A DNA stretch of 64,000 nt, from assembly GCF_037392515.1 (NCBI RefSeq), contig NC_090287.1, forward strand, positions 12,203,001-12,267,000, in the 5' to 3' direction. The notes beneath the pieces were generated by a model. That model ran no database searches, was not told the origin of the DNA, and saw only the letters and a list, made by a program, of their open reading frames with translations. Every line of letters begins with the position of its first letter. Position 1 is the first letter of the stretch. Source of the DNA: Haliotis asinina (Eukaryota > Mollusca > Gastropoda > Lepetellida > Haliotidae). Shown one piece after another: positions 45,151-58,140 of this stretch. A program made the position numbers and the translations under genes.

Positions 45151-45305
45151 CAGCTCTTCCGTCCCCCGAACGCTATCGATTAACACCGCGCTGTTTCAGC
45201 TCTTCCGTCCCCCGAACGCTATCGATTAACACCGCGCTGTTTCAGCTCTTCCGTCCCCAGCACGCTATCGATTAACATCGCTCTGTTTCAGGTCTTCAGT
45301 GCTGT
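45151..45305 (+). repeat. 46-bp tandem repeat, three copies
   Basis: Units at 45151, 45197 and 45243: CAGCTCTTCCGTCCCCCGAA, CGCTATCGATTAACACCGCG, CTGTTT. The third has four substitutions and a broken fourth begins CAGGTCTTC. Confidence 0.92.
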
Positions 45306-45794
45306 TCAAAATCTTTAATCGAGAATCGTGCGGACAAGTGAAAGAGTTGACCTTATCATTTTTTCAGACACGATGAAGGTTTATTCCAACTTAAAGGTTA
45401 CTGAAGCCTCCGATGACAATCATCGGCTTCAAGTGTTTGTATTACATTGTAGCAAAATCGATTTCAATAAACTGTAAGAACAACTCCAGACACATTTGAC
45501 ATACCTGGCGACAGCTCTGTCAAGACAACGTTAGATTATTAATACTCTGGATAACTAGTTAGTTTGGAATAATGTCCCTGAAACGGTATTCCACATTTAC
45601 CACTATAATATCAGTTTTGAGGAGGGATGTACCAAAGGTGAGTCAGGTCGCAGACATTTACCACATTGGTAAAAATCCATTCATTTTGGTCCTGTCAAAA
45701 TAAGGATGCCAAAGGTGGGCGAATGTGTGGTTCCAAAACCAGTTTCAGTTCGAAGCATGGTCACCGGTGATTGGTTTTTTTTTTTCGTTGCTGT

Positions 45795-45965
45795 TGTTGA
45801 CGTTAATGTTTGCTGTTGTTCTTTAAATCACACGTATTCGAGACAGACGACGGCGCTCTGTAAATCGAACCTAGAACAGACAATTTGGTGACAGACAACA
45901 TGAGCATCGACTTATTTGTGACTTCACCATCCCGTTAGTGGCTTCCCTTCTCACGATAAGGCCAT
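45795..45965 (-). repeat. SINE family B, highly diverged, minus strand
   Basis: GACAACATGAGCATCGACTT, ATCCCGTTAGTGGCTTCCCT and TCTGTAAATCGAACC keep the family order. Confidence 0.55.
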
Positions 45966-46034
45966 CTCATATGAAGATTTATCATCCAAAATTGTGTTCC
46001 ACAGGAGACATCGCTCATGAGAGATATACGTTTA

Positions 46035-46151
46035 GGAGATAAACATACTGTGTTGGGAAATCAGAGGTATATAACGAAATTATAATAGCTTATAACGATA
46101 TTATAATTTTGTTATATACCGCTGATTTTCCAACACAATACGTTTATCTCC
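46035..46151. mobile_element. 117-bp foldback element with about 52-bp arms
   Basis: GGAGATAAACATACTGTGTT and GGGAAATCAGAGGTATATAA on the left pair with TTATATACCGCTGATTTTCC and AACACAATACGTTTATCTCC on the right. A related segment, GTTGGAAAATCAGAGGTATA with a palindromic ATATACCTCTG, follows at 46197-46240. Confidence 0.8.
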
Positions 46152-46469
46152 ATTCTACCATTACGTGCTATTCAGATTTTAAACAAATACTTAACGTGTT
46201 GGAAAATCAGAGGTATATAACGTGATTATATACCTCTGGATGACCTTGATTAACCAATGACAATCCAGTATTTACTGAAGTCATGGTAGAATTTTGACTG
46301 TAGATTTTGTGAAATGCCCTGGCAATGCCCCAACCCGACAATGCCATGACGTCATGAAGTCGATGACGTCACAGTGGTATGACATCGCTCTTCAGAGAAT
46401 TTTCACTGGAAACTAATGAAGAATGATTTTGGATAATGAATAGAAGAATCCTACAGTCGTCACTACTGA

Positions 46470-46562
46470 TATCATATATATCAACACATATTCATAAAGG
46501 TAAAAATACCCCCAGGAAGCCTCGAATACTTTATCAACTCGTGTTGATATATTTGATATCAC
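46470..46562. repeat. inverted repeat around TGATATCA
   Basis: CTGATATCATATATATCAAC near 46470 pairs imperfectly with GTTGATATATTTGATATCAC near 46543, forming a loose hairpin with a loop of about 50 bases. Confidence 0.55.
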
Positions 46563-47053
46563 TAGAAACTTGGGTGAGATTCTCTATTTCTTTACCCCAG
46601 TTAGTCGTGTAAATTAGTAAAAAGGGAATCATACAAGATATATGATAATACAAAGTATTAGAACAAGGCTATTTGACGACAGACATCCCAATCTATCGGA
46701 AAAACGTATCACCCAATATATCTGCACGAAGCAACACCAAACGAGCGAGTTGGGTTTCATTCCTTAACTTGACCTTTCAAATAAGGTCATTTAATCTACT
46801 TGGGTCGTTACTCCTGTCAGTCATTGGCTATACTTATCATACAGTCCCGATTCACTTGGTTTCTTTTAAATTTGTTTCTTTCTGTATGCACTTGTCATGC
46901 TGTGTTTGTGACATGCGGATCTAATGGCATGACAAACTGGCGGTTAGTCAGCGCGCTGCAGTCATTTCTAGTTCCTGAACCTCATTGTTTCCCTACGGCC
47001 TGGCGCTCCCTGCAGAGCTAAAGCCCCAAAAGTAGCACGTGTAGATTTTCTCA

Positions 47054-47325
47054 AGTGAGTGAGTGAGTTTAGTTTTACGCCGCACTCAGCAATATTCCTC
47101 CTATATGGTGGCGGTCTGAATATAATCGAGTCTGGACCGGGCAATCAGTGATCAACAACATGAGCATCGATCTGCACAACTGGGACCCGATGATATGTGT
47201 CAACCAAGTAAGCGAGCCTGACCACCCGATCCCGTTAGTCGCCTCTTACGACAAGCATAGTCGCCTTTTATGGCAAGCACGGGTTGCTGAAGGCCTACTC
47301 TACCCTGGGACCTTCACGGGTCTGA
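47054..47325 (-). repeat. SINE family B, full-length, minus strand
   Basis: GTGAGTGAGTGAGTTTAGTT, GCCGCACTCAGCAATATTCC, ACATGAGCATCGATCTGCAC, CGATCCCGTTAGTCGCCTCT and GGGACCTTCACGGGT. Very similar to the copy at 41962. Confidence 0.92.
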
Positions 47326-47329
47326 TTTC

Positions 47330-50230
47330 TTCAAGTATTCTGAAACTCTGGTGTCCCTGGGCCTTCTTTTCAATTAAAATGTGTTTGTTTGTTATATTTA
47401 AAGATTAGTCAACAGTTCGTTCGAAAGATGTTTCACAGTCGGGGAAATCATAAGTCATAAAATCTCGACGAGCAACCCCGGTCATTGATTGATTCATGAA
47501 ATCAGGCTCAAACAGCGAATTTCTGAAGCATGCTTTCAATGTACAAATGGAGTACGATTTCTCTGTCAGACGATCAGAAATCCTCTACATAAAGCTCATC
47601 GTTGTGTCACTTTACCACCTCGTGGAGATCCGCTCCTCACAGATCGTCAGATAGCCAACGACGTAGCTACTGGAGTGTAGTCGCTGATCGCGTGTCCCTG
47701 GACAACGTTGGCTGAACTTGGCCGTTATTCTCCCGTGGAGATTGGCAAACTCCATCACATCGCCATTGTGAGATTCACACGCTGTATGCCTCTTTGAGTG
47801 AACGAATGTGACAAATCTTGATCGTATTACGCATTTATTCCAAACAAGTCAACCTGGAAATTTCACATCCTACCCTCTCCGTCCATCAAGGTCGTTGCTG
47901 ATTACATCACATTCTTCATACGTCAAACTGGCTACAACGTGTTCCCAATTCATTCAATGATGTCAAACAATTATTACTATACACGTATGTCTTACACTTT
48001 ACCAAATCTTTATTTAGGGTAAGCCCGATTAAAGAGTACACGACACTTAAAGATGACAACAGTGTTTATCAAAACCAAAAATAATGTTATTGAAATTATC
48101 CATAAACCCGAAAAAACATGGTGATTCGTCTGCCACAACACGGAAAGTGATTCGGGACTGTTTATTTCACTTACAATAAAGGAGGGAAATGTTTATGCTT
48201 AAATAGACGTAAGTAGACTAAATGATCGGAGATATAATCAAATCATTCAATGACACGGCGTTTATCGTTGACTTCGTGTGCTGATGATATAGATGTCAGA
48301 CTGAGAACGTGTGCTCGAATCCCGGGTGGGTTTGCAGTTGAAATGTTGTGTTGGAATATGTACATTGCTGAGAACGTTTAACCCTACATACCGTATGATA
48401 AGAATGTGTATTACGATGATGTTTGAACTCGCGAAAGTATACAACAATGGTCTATTTATTCCTTATTACTTGGTGCGCCTTGGTGCTGCAATCGTTGTCT
48501 GGTCCCCAGGGTGACATTGATAATACGATGAGCCGTTGAGATTGTCATTAATGATCAACCAAACGCTTTGAGAATTGTACTAGTTGCGTATGTGGGCTAT
48601 GTAAATATCCTATAAAAATTTCAACACCAATGAACAGAAGTACAAGGAAATCAATATTTATCATGATTTTTCTGAGACACAGAATACGCACAACCCGACA
48701 TGGGCCAAAGTTACTGAGGTCTTTATGGAGAAAATGATTTATTGTAAGTACTAGTTTGGTCATTTTAAAATGTTTTTTCTTTTGTGGTATTTTTGTGTTT
48801 GTTTAATTGAAAGTTTATCGTCTTGGTTGAAATGCAAATCTCATTTAGTACGTTCTTGAAATCATATTCAGCGATAACGGTAAATTCTTGGGCAGTTTCT
48901 TAAGTCCTACGTCACACCAAATAATGGGCCCATATTGTGTTTGAAATTTATCAAATATGAAAATAGAAATGTACGTCAGTGCTGTGATTCCTACCGATTC
49001 ATCACCTCCTTTGCTGAGTCTGTGGTGAGAGATAACGCAGCATGGCCTTCCCAGTATCTGCACCTGAAAAACACAACAATGATCTTCTTTCATCTGTTTA
49101 CTGTTCAGAGATAAGCCATTATTCTCACCAAGGTTTGTCTCGGAGACACTGGAGAAATCCTGACGTAATCTGCAGCATGGCTCACCAAAAATGACTTTCT
49201 TCCTATCTGTTCATGATAAACCTGTTGATGGTTCTCTTTTTAATGAATGCAAACACTCAAAGCAACCGACAGAAAGACTGGGAATAGACGTAGTTGCCTC
49301 CACATGCTGTGAAAAATAAAATTTGTTTCAACAATGAACAAGGGCCGCAATTACGTGCGTGATGGTGGAGGCGTAGCAATGAGAGGATGATATGTTTTAG
49401 GTCACAAGCTGCTCTTATCTGTCTACCAGCCACGCCCTTGCCTGATCCAAGTTCCGTGTGAACTTCAAGATGCACAATTAACCTTAAACACTTTTCTTTA
49501 TTCGTTCACTGCCAGAACCCTTTGTGCAATAACTGTTTTATCGACTGGGCTCCCTCTCTGGTTTCCATTCTAGCACGGCGAAGTCATTAAATGCTATTTA
49601 TAGATAGAACATTTGACATGCTTCCTATCGCATTGCCGGAAATGTGGCGTTGTGGTGACGTAACTTCAGTTTATCAGGTCTTCTTTTCTTTGACAAATAA
49701 TGACATAAGGCTCGATGAATCCATTTTCAAGATTTTTCTTGCTATTTTTCATTTTTCACGCTTATTGACTGCTCTTATTTGATCATGTAAAAGGAATAAA
49801 CTCCTTTCGACATCCATAAGAAAACCTGTGCTAAACGTAGAGCCGATAGCACGATTCCGACAGACAATATCATGAGCATGTGTTTATGAATCACGCTTAA
49901 AATAGAAAGATCAGCTTAGCCTGCTCCGCCGGTGGCACATCATAAACACATGCAAAGGAAAGTAAATTGTTCAACAGAAGAATATCGGACATCATACTTG
50001 TCATTGATGTGTCCAATAATGAAATTTACTCTATAGGTCCAGCATAAGTCACGTTGGCCATTGAGGACAACACAATCACAATTATTTTGAACACAGCTTA
50101 CTTTCTAGAAACGGCTAGACTACCTTCATCAATGCTACGAAGTAACATTGAGTAACGCTGGTTTAAAAAGGTGCAAACTCAATGTGCCAATGTGGAGTGC
50201 CAAAACTAGGTTGAAGTGAACAACGAGGAG
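47330..50230. other. no gene supported
   Basis: Only short frames. A CTCGAATCCCGGGTGGG at 48313-48329 resembles a tRNA T-arm like the hairpin loop at 25631, but lacks a head. Confidence 0.4.
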
Positions 50231-50238
50231 AGCACTAG

Positions 50239-50374
50239 GGATATACAACTTCTCAATAATTATATGAGCGACGTTTCGGTGTAGGCACTAACAACGTTAT
50301 CAACACCGTTATCTAGCAGTGTTAGTAGCTACACCGTAACGTCGCTCACGTTATATTACACTTTGTATATATCC
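50239..50374. mobile_element. 136-bp foldback element
   Basis: The left arm GGATATACAA...GAGCGACGTTTCGGTGTAG and right arm CTACACCGTAACGTCGCTC...TTGTATATATCC are imperfect complements of about 57 bases around a short loop. Confidence 0.7.
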
Positions 50375-51189
50375 ATGAAACTCCTCATTCATCACAACGA
50401 ATATTAAGTGTCACTGGGAGATGTGGAGATGTTAAGTTGATGTGATTTTTAACGTTAAGCTGATGTTTTGGGGTTTGTTTTTTTTAAGATTAGGATGTTA
50501 TGGTGAACCGTGTATAAGGTCACATGTTTATGATATTGTCCAGCTGACGAATGTTCTAATGTATTCGTCATTTTGGGGGTTAAGGTACCATGATATTTGT
50601 GACTATGAGTGTAATTCGGGCACCTTAATAGTGCCATGCGGCCAACCAAAGGGCTCTGGTGATTACGGGCAGTTATTGGTTATTTGGTTGTATGTATGTC
50701 AGGCTGGTGCTCTTGCTATTCACCATTTGCCCTGATTTCATTCAATACGCGAGTTGTTGATCGTCAAAGGCATCACGGTTAGAACTGACACTTCCTTATT
50801 TTGCAAGTATGCGCTAATGGAGATCGAAAGATCATCCTGGATGATTGTTAAGGGAACAGTTTATCGTGACGCGATTATGTTTATGGTTTTTCTTACATTT
50901 GTTTGCCTGGTCCTACTCATAGTATTCTGAGATTCCAGGAAATATGCAAATATGACGCATCGATGACGACATTCTGCCCAATGGATTGCTCTATACCTTA
51001 CAACCCATGGTGCCGAGTTTTGATGTTAACAATGTGTTTGTGACTCGAGCTACCAGATGGACTGAGCTCTCCTTTGTGTCAATACCATCGTGGTATCATA
51101 GATGACAGTGACTCAGAAACAGTTGGAACCATCTGTTTTGAACACCGGGTGGTTCAAGCGGTCGTCAAGACACGACTTTGATTCCAATG

Positions 51190-51267
51190 CTGATGAAATA
51201 TATGAAGCCCATTTCCTGTGTCGCCGTTGTGATACTGCTGTAATATTGCGAAAATACCACACTCACT
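51190..51267 (+). repeat. SINE family A, 3' part
   Basis: GAAGCCCATTTCCTGTGTCG, GATACTGCTGTAATATTGCG and CCACACTCACTTAC keep the 3' order of family A. Confidence 0.65.
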
Positions 51268-51451
51268 TACTTTTGAAACTGTTTGGGCAGATATTTCTTA
51301 GAGTTGTGGAATACGTTTTGTCTAGTGTATTTTCACAAGGCATCATCACATAACTGTTAAGATTAACTGATGCAAAACACCATTGCCTCTCCCACTCACA
51401 AACTTACACTTAAAATATAAAATCTTTTCATGGTAGATTCTAAACCACAAT

Positions 51452-51682
51452 GGCCATAAAAGGCGACTATGCTTGTCGTAAGACGAGACTACGGGATCGG
51501 GTGGTCAGGCTCGCTGACCTGGTTGACACATGTCATCGGTTTCCAGTTGCGCAGATCAATGCTCATGTTGTTGATCACTGATTGCCCTGTCCAGACTCGA
51601 TTATACTCGATTATTTACAGACCGCCATCATATAGCTGGAATATTGCTGGAGTGCGGCGTAAACTGAACTCACTCACTCTAA
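51452..51682 (+). repeat. SINE family B
   Basis: GGCGACTATGCTTGTCGTAA, GATCGGGTGGTCAGGCTCGC, TCAATGCTCATGTTGTTGAT and TGCGGCGTAAACTGAACTCA followed by a CTCACTCT tail. Confidence 0.9.
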
Positions 51683-51689
51683 GCCAGAA

Positions 51690-53780
51690 ACCACTCGAGA
51701 CATGCTTCATTTAAGGCCATAGAGTGACAAGTGTAGAGAAGCTGTGGTTCGTTCTAATGAAGTAATGCCTGGTGCCGCGAGACGCAGCAGTCGGAAGCGC
51801 TGACAGAGAAATAAAGAGGAAAGACACATGCTCTATATTTCCAGCTAGAGAGGAACCGGTGTGTGCGGCTGCTTGCTGCACTCAGTTAAGAATACACATT
51901 TCTCGACAGGCAGCTGACAGAGGTGGACACCGGAGATAAGGTTCTATTTCTAACCTCTTCCATTCCTAGTTGACATACTGGAACCTTTGACGGACATGTT
52001 TCAGCCTACCTTGTGGCAGGTACTTCATATATATAACAAGGCAGCTGTAAGGTCGTGAAACTGTAATTCCTGATTGTCGGTAAAGGGGAGATGCGTGAAT
52101 ATGATAACACGTTAATATCACGTAACCGTTGTAGGTTTTTGTAACGTTCAGTGGAAACTGATGTAGACAATCGAGACTGGTTATTCTCTAGCATAGCGCA
52201 TATACAATAATACATATATAGAATAGAACACTGAGAGATTGAGCGAGACCTCACTCGACCCCTAAGGTCCTGAAAGCACCATCCTCCGTTTGTGGGGTTT
52301 TGCTAGCAGGAATAATGAAGTACGGTTTTACGACGTTTTTATTAATATTCGAACAATAACGAGGAACGCCAGAAATACACGTATGTGAGTCGAATCAGTG
52401 ACCGTATGGATTTGTGACTCCAAAATTGTTGATTGTTAGTAAAACAAAAACTTGCCGCGGCTAAATTAGTAGTGCAATCTGCATGTGCATTGCTGTTGGT
52501 GCTGTGTATTCTCAAATTAATCAAGTTGCCCAGTACTCTCATCAATCATCCCATGAAGTTCCGAAACCTTTGACGAATATTATCAGGAATAATTTCCTGT
52601 GAAACATTAATTGACATAGAAATACACCATCTTCTTTTTTGTAATTCTGTTATTGCTCTTGTGGCATATTTGCCAATTTTTATAATTCAATAAAAGTGTT
52701 TGCCTCCGATACAAAATGCAGACGTTTCCGCCATAGAGACGATAGGTCTGGCCAGTGACGTCGACGTAACCAACGTCATTATAAGGGCGTTTCAGATTTG
52801 CGTTTTTATTCGATGTAGTTGACTGCTGATTTGAAGTTAAAACATTTTAAAATATATTTCAAGGACAAATTGGCTATAAATGAACTATACGAACAGTGTC
52901 CAACATCATTCGTGAAACATGTTTGTTTTGGTGCTCTGGATAGCTCACCTGGAATCTATCAAGCCCATCGTGACTCTTCAATCATGGTATTAATTGCAGG
53001 AGCTCGTGTGTCAATGATAAAACTGACATGTTCTACAAGTGTTATTCATCAACCGCTGACGGAGATACAGCCAATACATCACGGACGGGCCACAACAGCA
53101 ACATGGAGCCAGAACCCAGTCAGAATCCCTTGTCACATCTTGCACGTGCAGAGTTCACGACCTTGATTAACATGATATCTTTTTTATCGCCCAATATAAA
53201 CAAGCAGGTTTGATATAGATCGAGATTTAAATTTGGTTCGGATGCTGGACAGATGTTCGTTATGCTTGCTGCCAGAACTTCCTTGGCTGGCGTCACTCCG
53301 AGAGGCTTAAGATGGTGATTGAGCGTGACGCCTCGCCTCTCCAAGACGCATGTGGATACAGTTGCTGTACTTGTAAACATGTTAGCCTGCATAGTGGGTC
53401 TCCACGATCTGGTAAGAGGTGATACACAACGGATGCGTAGTCCAGGTCCTTGATCGTATGTTGACACAGATTATGTTGAGAGTCTGAGGACAATTTCATT
53501 TTCCCTTGACACATTAATTTTTTGCTGTGGGCTGCTTTTTCGTTATATTTTATGATTATTTTTCAGGACAGTTTATTCTTTGTTGGTTGGTTTTGTTTTG
53601 TTTCTTGTTTGTTTGTTTTTCTTTTTTCGTTTTGTTTTTTGTTGGGGGAGGCGGGGTGAGGGTTTTCTTCGTTTTGTTCTGTACAATATGTTCCTTTCAT
53701 GATGTTGGTTTTGGCCTACCACTTTTCACGAGACAACATGAATAGTGTGCCTCACAGTACTGGTTTTAAAATAATTTTTT
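51690..53780. other. no gene supported
   Basis: A splice-flanked segment near 53026-53208 is the best exon candidate but matches no known family. A T/G-rich low-complexity tract lies at about 53525-53680. Confidence 0.35.
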
Positions 53781-53787
53781 TTGTGAA

Positions 53788-53831
53788 TTTACTTTTATCG
53801 CACTCAGCAATATTCCAGCTATATGGCGGTT
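53788..53831 (-). repeat. SINE family B 3' fragment, minus strand
   Basis: TATCGCACTCAGCAATATTC and CAGCTATATGGCGG correspond to the reversed 3' end. Confidence 0.65.
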
Positions 53832-56150
53832 AATAAGAAGGAAATGCAATAAGATAAATATATAAAAATACTGATTGTATGTCACTTCCTAAATTTAAAT
53901 AAAGCATTTTTACATAATAATTACATTTTCAGTAGCAAATGCTGTACTGCGTAACCATGATGTAGAAGAGCATATATGCGATTCCCAGACTTCTCTAACA
54001 CTTGTTTTAGGGGCTCCGATGCCATATTCGTCAACTATATTTGACCCCGTGAAGGTACTGAACTAACTACTTGTAAAATCTTGCACACCCTTTTTGCCAT
54101 AACGCTGACGCGTGTGAAGATTCGCACAGCTGGGAATTTCTGTTGGCAGATTTTAAACCACTTATCTATGTATGTGTAAAATATAACCTCTCCCCTTCCT
54201 ACTCTATCCCTTTCACGATACTCTATCTGTCACAAAGCGCCGAGTGAAGGACAGGGGAGCAGGTGCTCTCTCTGCAGGACACACTAAACAGGTGGGGGGC
54301 CAGTTTCAACCTTGTCACAGCCTAAACACAAAGTGTAAAATTAGATAAAGTATTAAAAAGTTGTTTTAATTCGTTTGTATGTAAACAAGTACTTGCTTTA
54401 TTTACAAAAACGTACATAAAGCAAATGGCGTTAAATGCGAAGTGTCGAATTAATATTTATTCAACACGTGCCAAAATAAATTTTAAGAGCCAAAGCGTTA
54501 GATAATCAAAATAATTCACATGTTTGCATGCATGTGAGAAAGCATGTTCGCCGAGATTACTTGCCTGGAATGCTTCTCGAGGGCTCCAATTATTGTTTTA
54601 TTCTGTATTTTCTTTCCAGGAAAATAGCATCTCCAGGATGTCTTCGTCTGATTTCTGGTTTAAACACATGCCCTGACCAAATGCAACACAACTGCAAATA
54701 ACAGATTTCATCTGCTGTTAATAAATACAAATACCTCTTATGTAATGACATCGTAAATGACAAGTTGAAATGTAGATAATTCCTACATGCGCAGCAACGC
54801 CGCAGAGCTCTGAAAAAGAGGCAGTAAAAAGACTCTTCTTCGTTTGCATGAGCTAAGGGAATAGAGTATAGATATGAAGTAGTTGAAACTGTTTTTAATG
54901 GTCTTTAACTTTCAACAAACTTTAAATTCGAGTCACCTGCAGTTTTTGCTTTAACTCGAGACCTGACTATTGAAACAGTCTTTTATTGGGGACCGTTTAT
55001 GCCTAGAACTATTACAGGGAATTAACTCAGAGATCTCCATCCCTTCAAAAACAAAAGGAGAGGGATCTCAGATAAAGTAGGAATTCTTTATTCTTTATAC
55101 AATCAATAAATTCAATAAACCAATCAATAAACCAACCAGTCAATCAATCAGGTCAATCAGTTGCAGACACGGAATATTCGAGTAATGTAATAAGTAAGAC
55201 AACTCATCATTATAACATAATATTTGATGACGCAACATCGTAGGTGTTATGACGCAATACCTAGAAATGACATGGAATAATTGTTTGACGAACCTAGAGG
55301 ATTAATCATTAACTTTTTACTTTAACAATAAAGGTAATTCGAATACTTGCTTGAATAATGAAAACTATCACAGTTGTAACATTGTCGAATGTTAGAGTAA
55401 ATACAGTAAATTGAGTAAATTGATACATTGATCTCAGTGTTATGTAAATACTTCAACTTGATGATGTATTTAAAACGGTCACATCATTCATAGTTTGATT
55501 TTTAAACGAAACGATAGCTGACATACATGGCAATATCTAACGAAGCGATTAAACTTAAGTTTTCAGTTGCCATGGTGACAATGAGGCTAAGATTTACAGG
55601 TGTACACAATACCCCGAAGCCCGTGTGTGCGGGTGTATTTGACGACACAATTCAAATTAAAAATAACGACAATCTAGTGAGTTCGAACGGCATTTTACGA
55701 ATTTTGGCTAAATGTAACAGTTACTTAAATTCATTGTTCAAGCAGAGTACAAGACTTTCAAGCAGAATCTGACAAATATACCTCAAAAAAGCAGAGACGG
55801 ATCTCAGGCAAAGCAGGAATGATTCTACTGTGCAACCATCCTGTATATATACCCGAGTCCTCCTGTCCGAATTTGAAAGCAAGACCTTTCGCGCAAGTTT
55901 AATTGTCAGTTTTGACAATAGAATATGTGACATGCTGGTTGCCTGACGCAAGCTTTGGGGAACAGATGCTAGCTCTGAATGCCTAAGTAGTGAAAGTTAG
56001 ATAATCAAAGACTATGAATGCCGCTTGAATGTCACAGTTTGTGCTGGTTCCTATGATAGATTATATTTGACTTGGTCAGCTGTGGCTACACTATCAGGCT
56101 CCCTGCGTTGACAAAGCCCTGTGTTACGATTAAGATGCAAAGTGGCCTAA
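53832..56150. other. no gene seen
   Basis: AT-rich. Short CAATCAATAAACCAA repeats occur near 55100-55150. The frame at 55527-55772 has no recognised motif. Confidence 0.4.
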
Positions 56151-56155
56151 CATTT

Positions 56156-56216
56156 AATTGCATGTAGTGTCGCTTGACCGGTTGTGATTGCATGTAGTGT
56201 CGCTTGACCAGTCGCA
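56156..56216 (+). repeat. 31-bp direct duplication
   Basis: ATTGCATGTAGTGTCGCTTG followed by ACCGGTTGTG is repeated at once, with one change (ACCAGTCG). Confidence 0.85.
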
Positions 56217-56587
56217 AGAGCTGGTATCCTGATTTAATAAGTAAGTGATAATATGCCAACGGCTAGGCATAAGCAGAGTTAGTTAAGGTAAAACAAAGTC
56301 CAATATACACTGTATAATATTTTTCGAATTTTAGTAAAACCTAGAAGAAACATATGACAACTAGACACTGATATACTATATTCCCGCTTGTAATGAAATA
56401 AAGAGTGAGTGAGTGAGTGAGTTTATACCGCTGTATTGTAATATATTCCAGTTACCATCATGAGTGTCAGCTTACTGTGAGAAGAAAACTTTAAGAGTCA
56501 GTGTGTTGAGACCCACGAACATGCAGATGGTGCTGACAAATCATGAAACATAATCAGGGCATCCAGAGATTGAATCGATGAGCACCG

Positions 56588-56734
56588 TAGGTGTAGCCTT
56601 GTGGTTAAAATGAAGACGCCGGTTCGATTCCCTCCATCAGTACTATATGTGAAGCCCATTTCTTGTGTCCCCCGCCATGAAATTGCTGGACTATTGCTAA
56701 AAGCGACGTAAGCGGCAATTTTCTCTCACTCACC
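56588..56734 (+). repeat. SINE family A
   Basis: GTAGGTGTAGCCTTGTGGTT, CCGGTTCGATTCCCTCCATC and TGCTAAAAGCGACGTAAGCG with a CTCTCACTCACC tail. Confidence 0.85.
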
Positions 56735-56774
56735 TTTTGATGACGGAAGCATACTTTTGATCAACGTTGCAACT

Positions 56775-56849
56775 GTTAAACTATCCGACCCATGATATCC
56801 CTGTGAAACTATCCGACCCATGATATCCCTGTGAAACTATCCGACCCAC
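56775..56849 (+). repeat. 32-bp tandem duplication
   Basis: AAACTATCCGACCCATGATA plus TCCCTGTG occurs twice, with a third partial copy. Confidence 0.9.
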
Positions 56850-56864
56850 GCCTTCTAAACGAAC

Positions 56865-57060
56865 ACATGAAGATCCGGGTTGGTCTGTAGCAACCTACGC
56901 TTGTTGTAAGGGGCGAGTAATAGGATGTGGTGGTCATCGCATCCCAACTGCGTAGCTCGATGCTCATGCTGTTGATCACTGGATCATCTGGTCCACATTC
57001 AGTTATTTGCAAGCAACATATAGCTGGATTATTGCTTCGTCCAGCGTTAAGCAACAATCA
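56865..57060 (+). repeat. SINE family B, diverged
   Basis: ATGAAGATCCGGGTTGGTCT, ACGCTTGTTGTAAGG, CTCATGCTGTTGATCACTGG and ATATAGCTGGATTATTGCTT follow the family order. Confidence 0.75.
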
Positions 57061-58044
57061 AACCGACCCAAAATATATGGAATATACATAACAAAAGACT
57101 GATGAAGACTAAGAGTCCAGCGCTGGCGATACCCAAGACTAACACTTAGTCTCTGAATATATATAATTTTGATAGTAACAAATACACCCATTTACAAATA
57201 AAGGGAGCCACAGTAATAGGTGCATTTTAACTTTGTGTCACCCAATGTGCTTGTTACTTAAAGAGTTGACAGATGAAAATGTGTGCCACGATTCCAGACC
57301 ACTGGTGAGGATGTTGGTCCGGCTAGCCATGACTCCAAAGTGAGTTAGTTTTCTTGCAGGTGATGCCAGACCACGAACCTGAGGAAATCTAGACTTGCTT
57401 TATTTAAGACTTAAGCATTACAGGGAGGACCAGGTGGAAAAGAAAATAATGTGGTTCAGGGACTTTGAGACAGACCCGTGATAGCCTTTTCATATTCCCC
57501 CTTCTTGCAGCCCATCTGGTCCTGTCGGTATGTGTCAAACGGAGCAGCTATCAGACCACGTGCTCTTTTCAGAGAACATTCCTCTAGCAATTCCACCACG
57601 ATATCAGGTTTTCTATTTTCTTATAATTACGCAACCTATTGGCAGCAAGGTCCTGATTGTACAGGCTAAAACTTTCAACTTCTTCAAGCGAGGCGGAACG
57701 TCGAATGTGAATCTTGTCGATTTACTTTGCAGTTCTTGATTACATTCCAGCTGACAAGCTGCCACTTGGGACCATGATGAGGGACAAATAGATCAACACA
57801 TCGCCGTACCATAAACCACTTAAAGAGCAGACTGATTTGTCTGGTTTCATTGACGTCATGAATGAAATAGTTCATGTTTGACACATTTATCAAGTTAGTT
57901 TTTTATTACGTTTATCAGGAATGATATTTAGGAAAGAAATGTTTTCTTTGCACGCAGATGGTAATTACTGAAAAAATATACTAAAGTGGAATTTTTAGAA
58001 CACATTTTCGCCGCTAGATGATACGGACGATAAATGATTACCAG

Positions 58045-58140
58045 ACCGACGGAACGAATGAAAGACGAAACGAATGAACGAAAGAAAGACTACACGCAGG
58101 CACGAACGAACGATGGATGGACGGACGGACGGACGGACAA
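58045..58140 (+). repeat. simple repeats GAACGAA and (GGAC)n
   Basis: Irregular ACGAATGAACGAAAG modules are followed by GGATGGACGGACGGACGGAC. Confidence 0.9.

Noticed and set aside
47489..47680. Possible retroelement fragment in the frame at 47489
   Set aside because: No reverse transcriptase, integrase or gag motif could be found in any frame.
53026..53208. Possible exon encoding FYKCYSSTADGDTANTSRTG and ending at CAG|GT
   Set aside because: No family is recognised, the acceptor is weak and no neighbouring exon can be joined. Kept only as a lead.
55527..55772. 81-codon frame starting MAISNEAIKLKF
   Set aside because: No recognisable motif and no supporting context.
57478..57696. Segment bounded by TTCTTGCAG and ATATCAG|GT, exon-like
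   Set aside because: All three frames are partly open and none resembles a known protein, so the splice-like ends could be chance.
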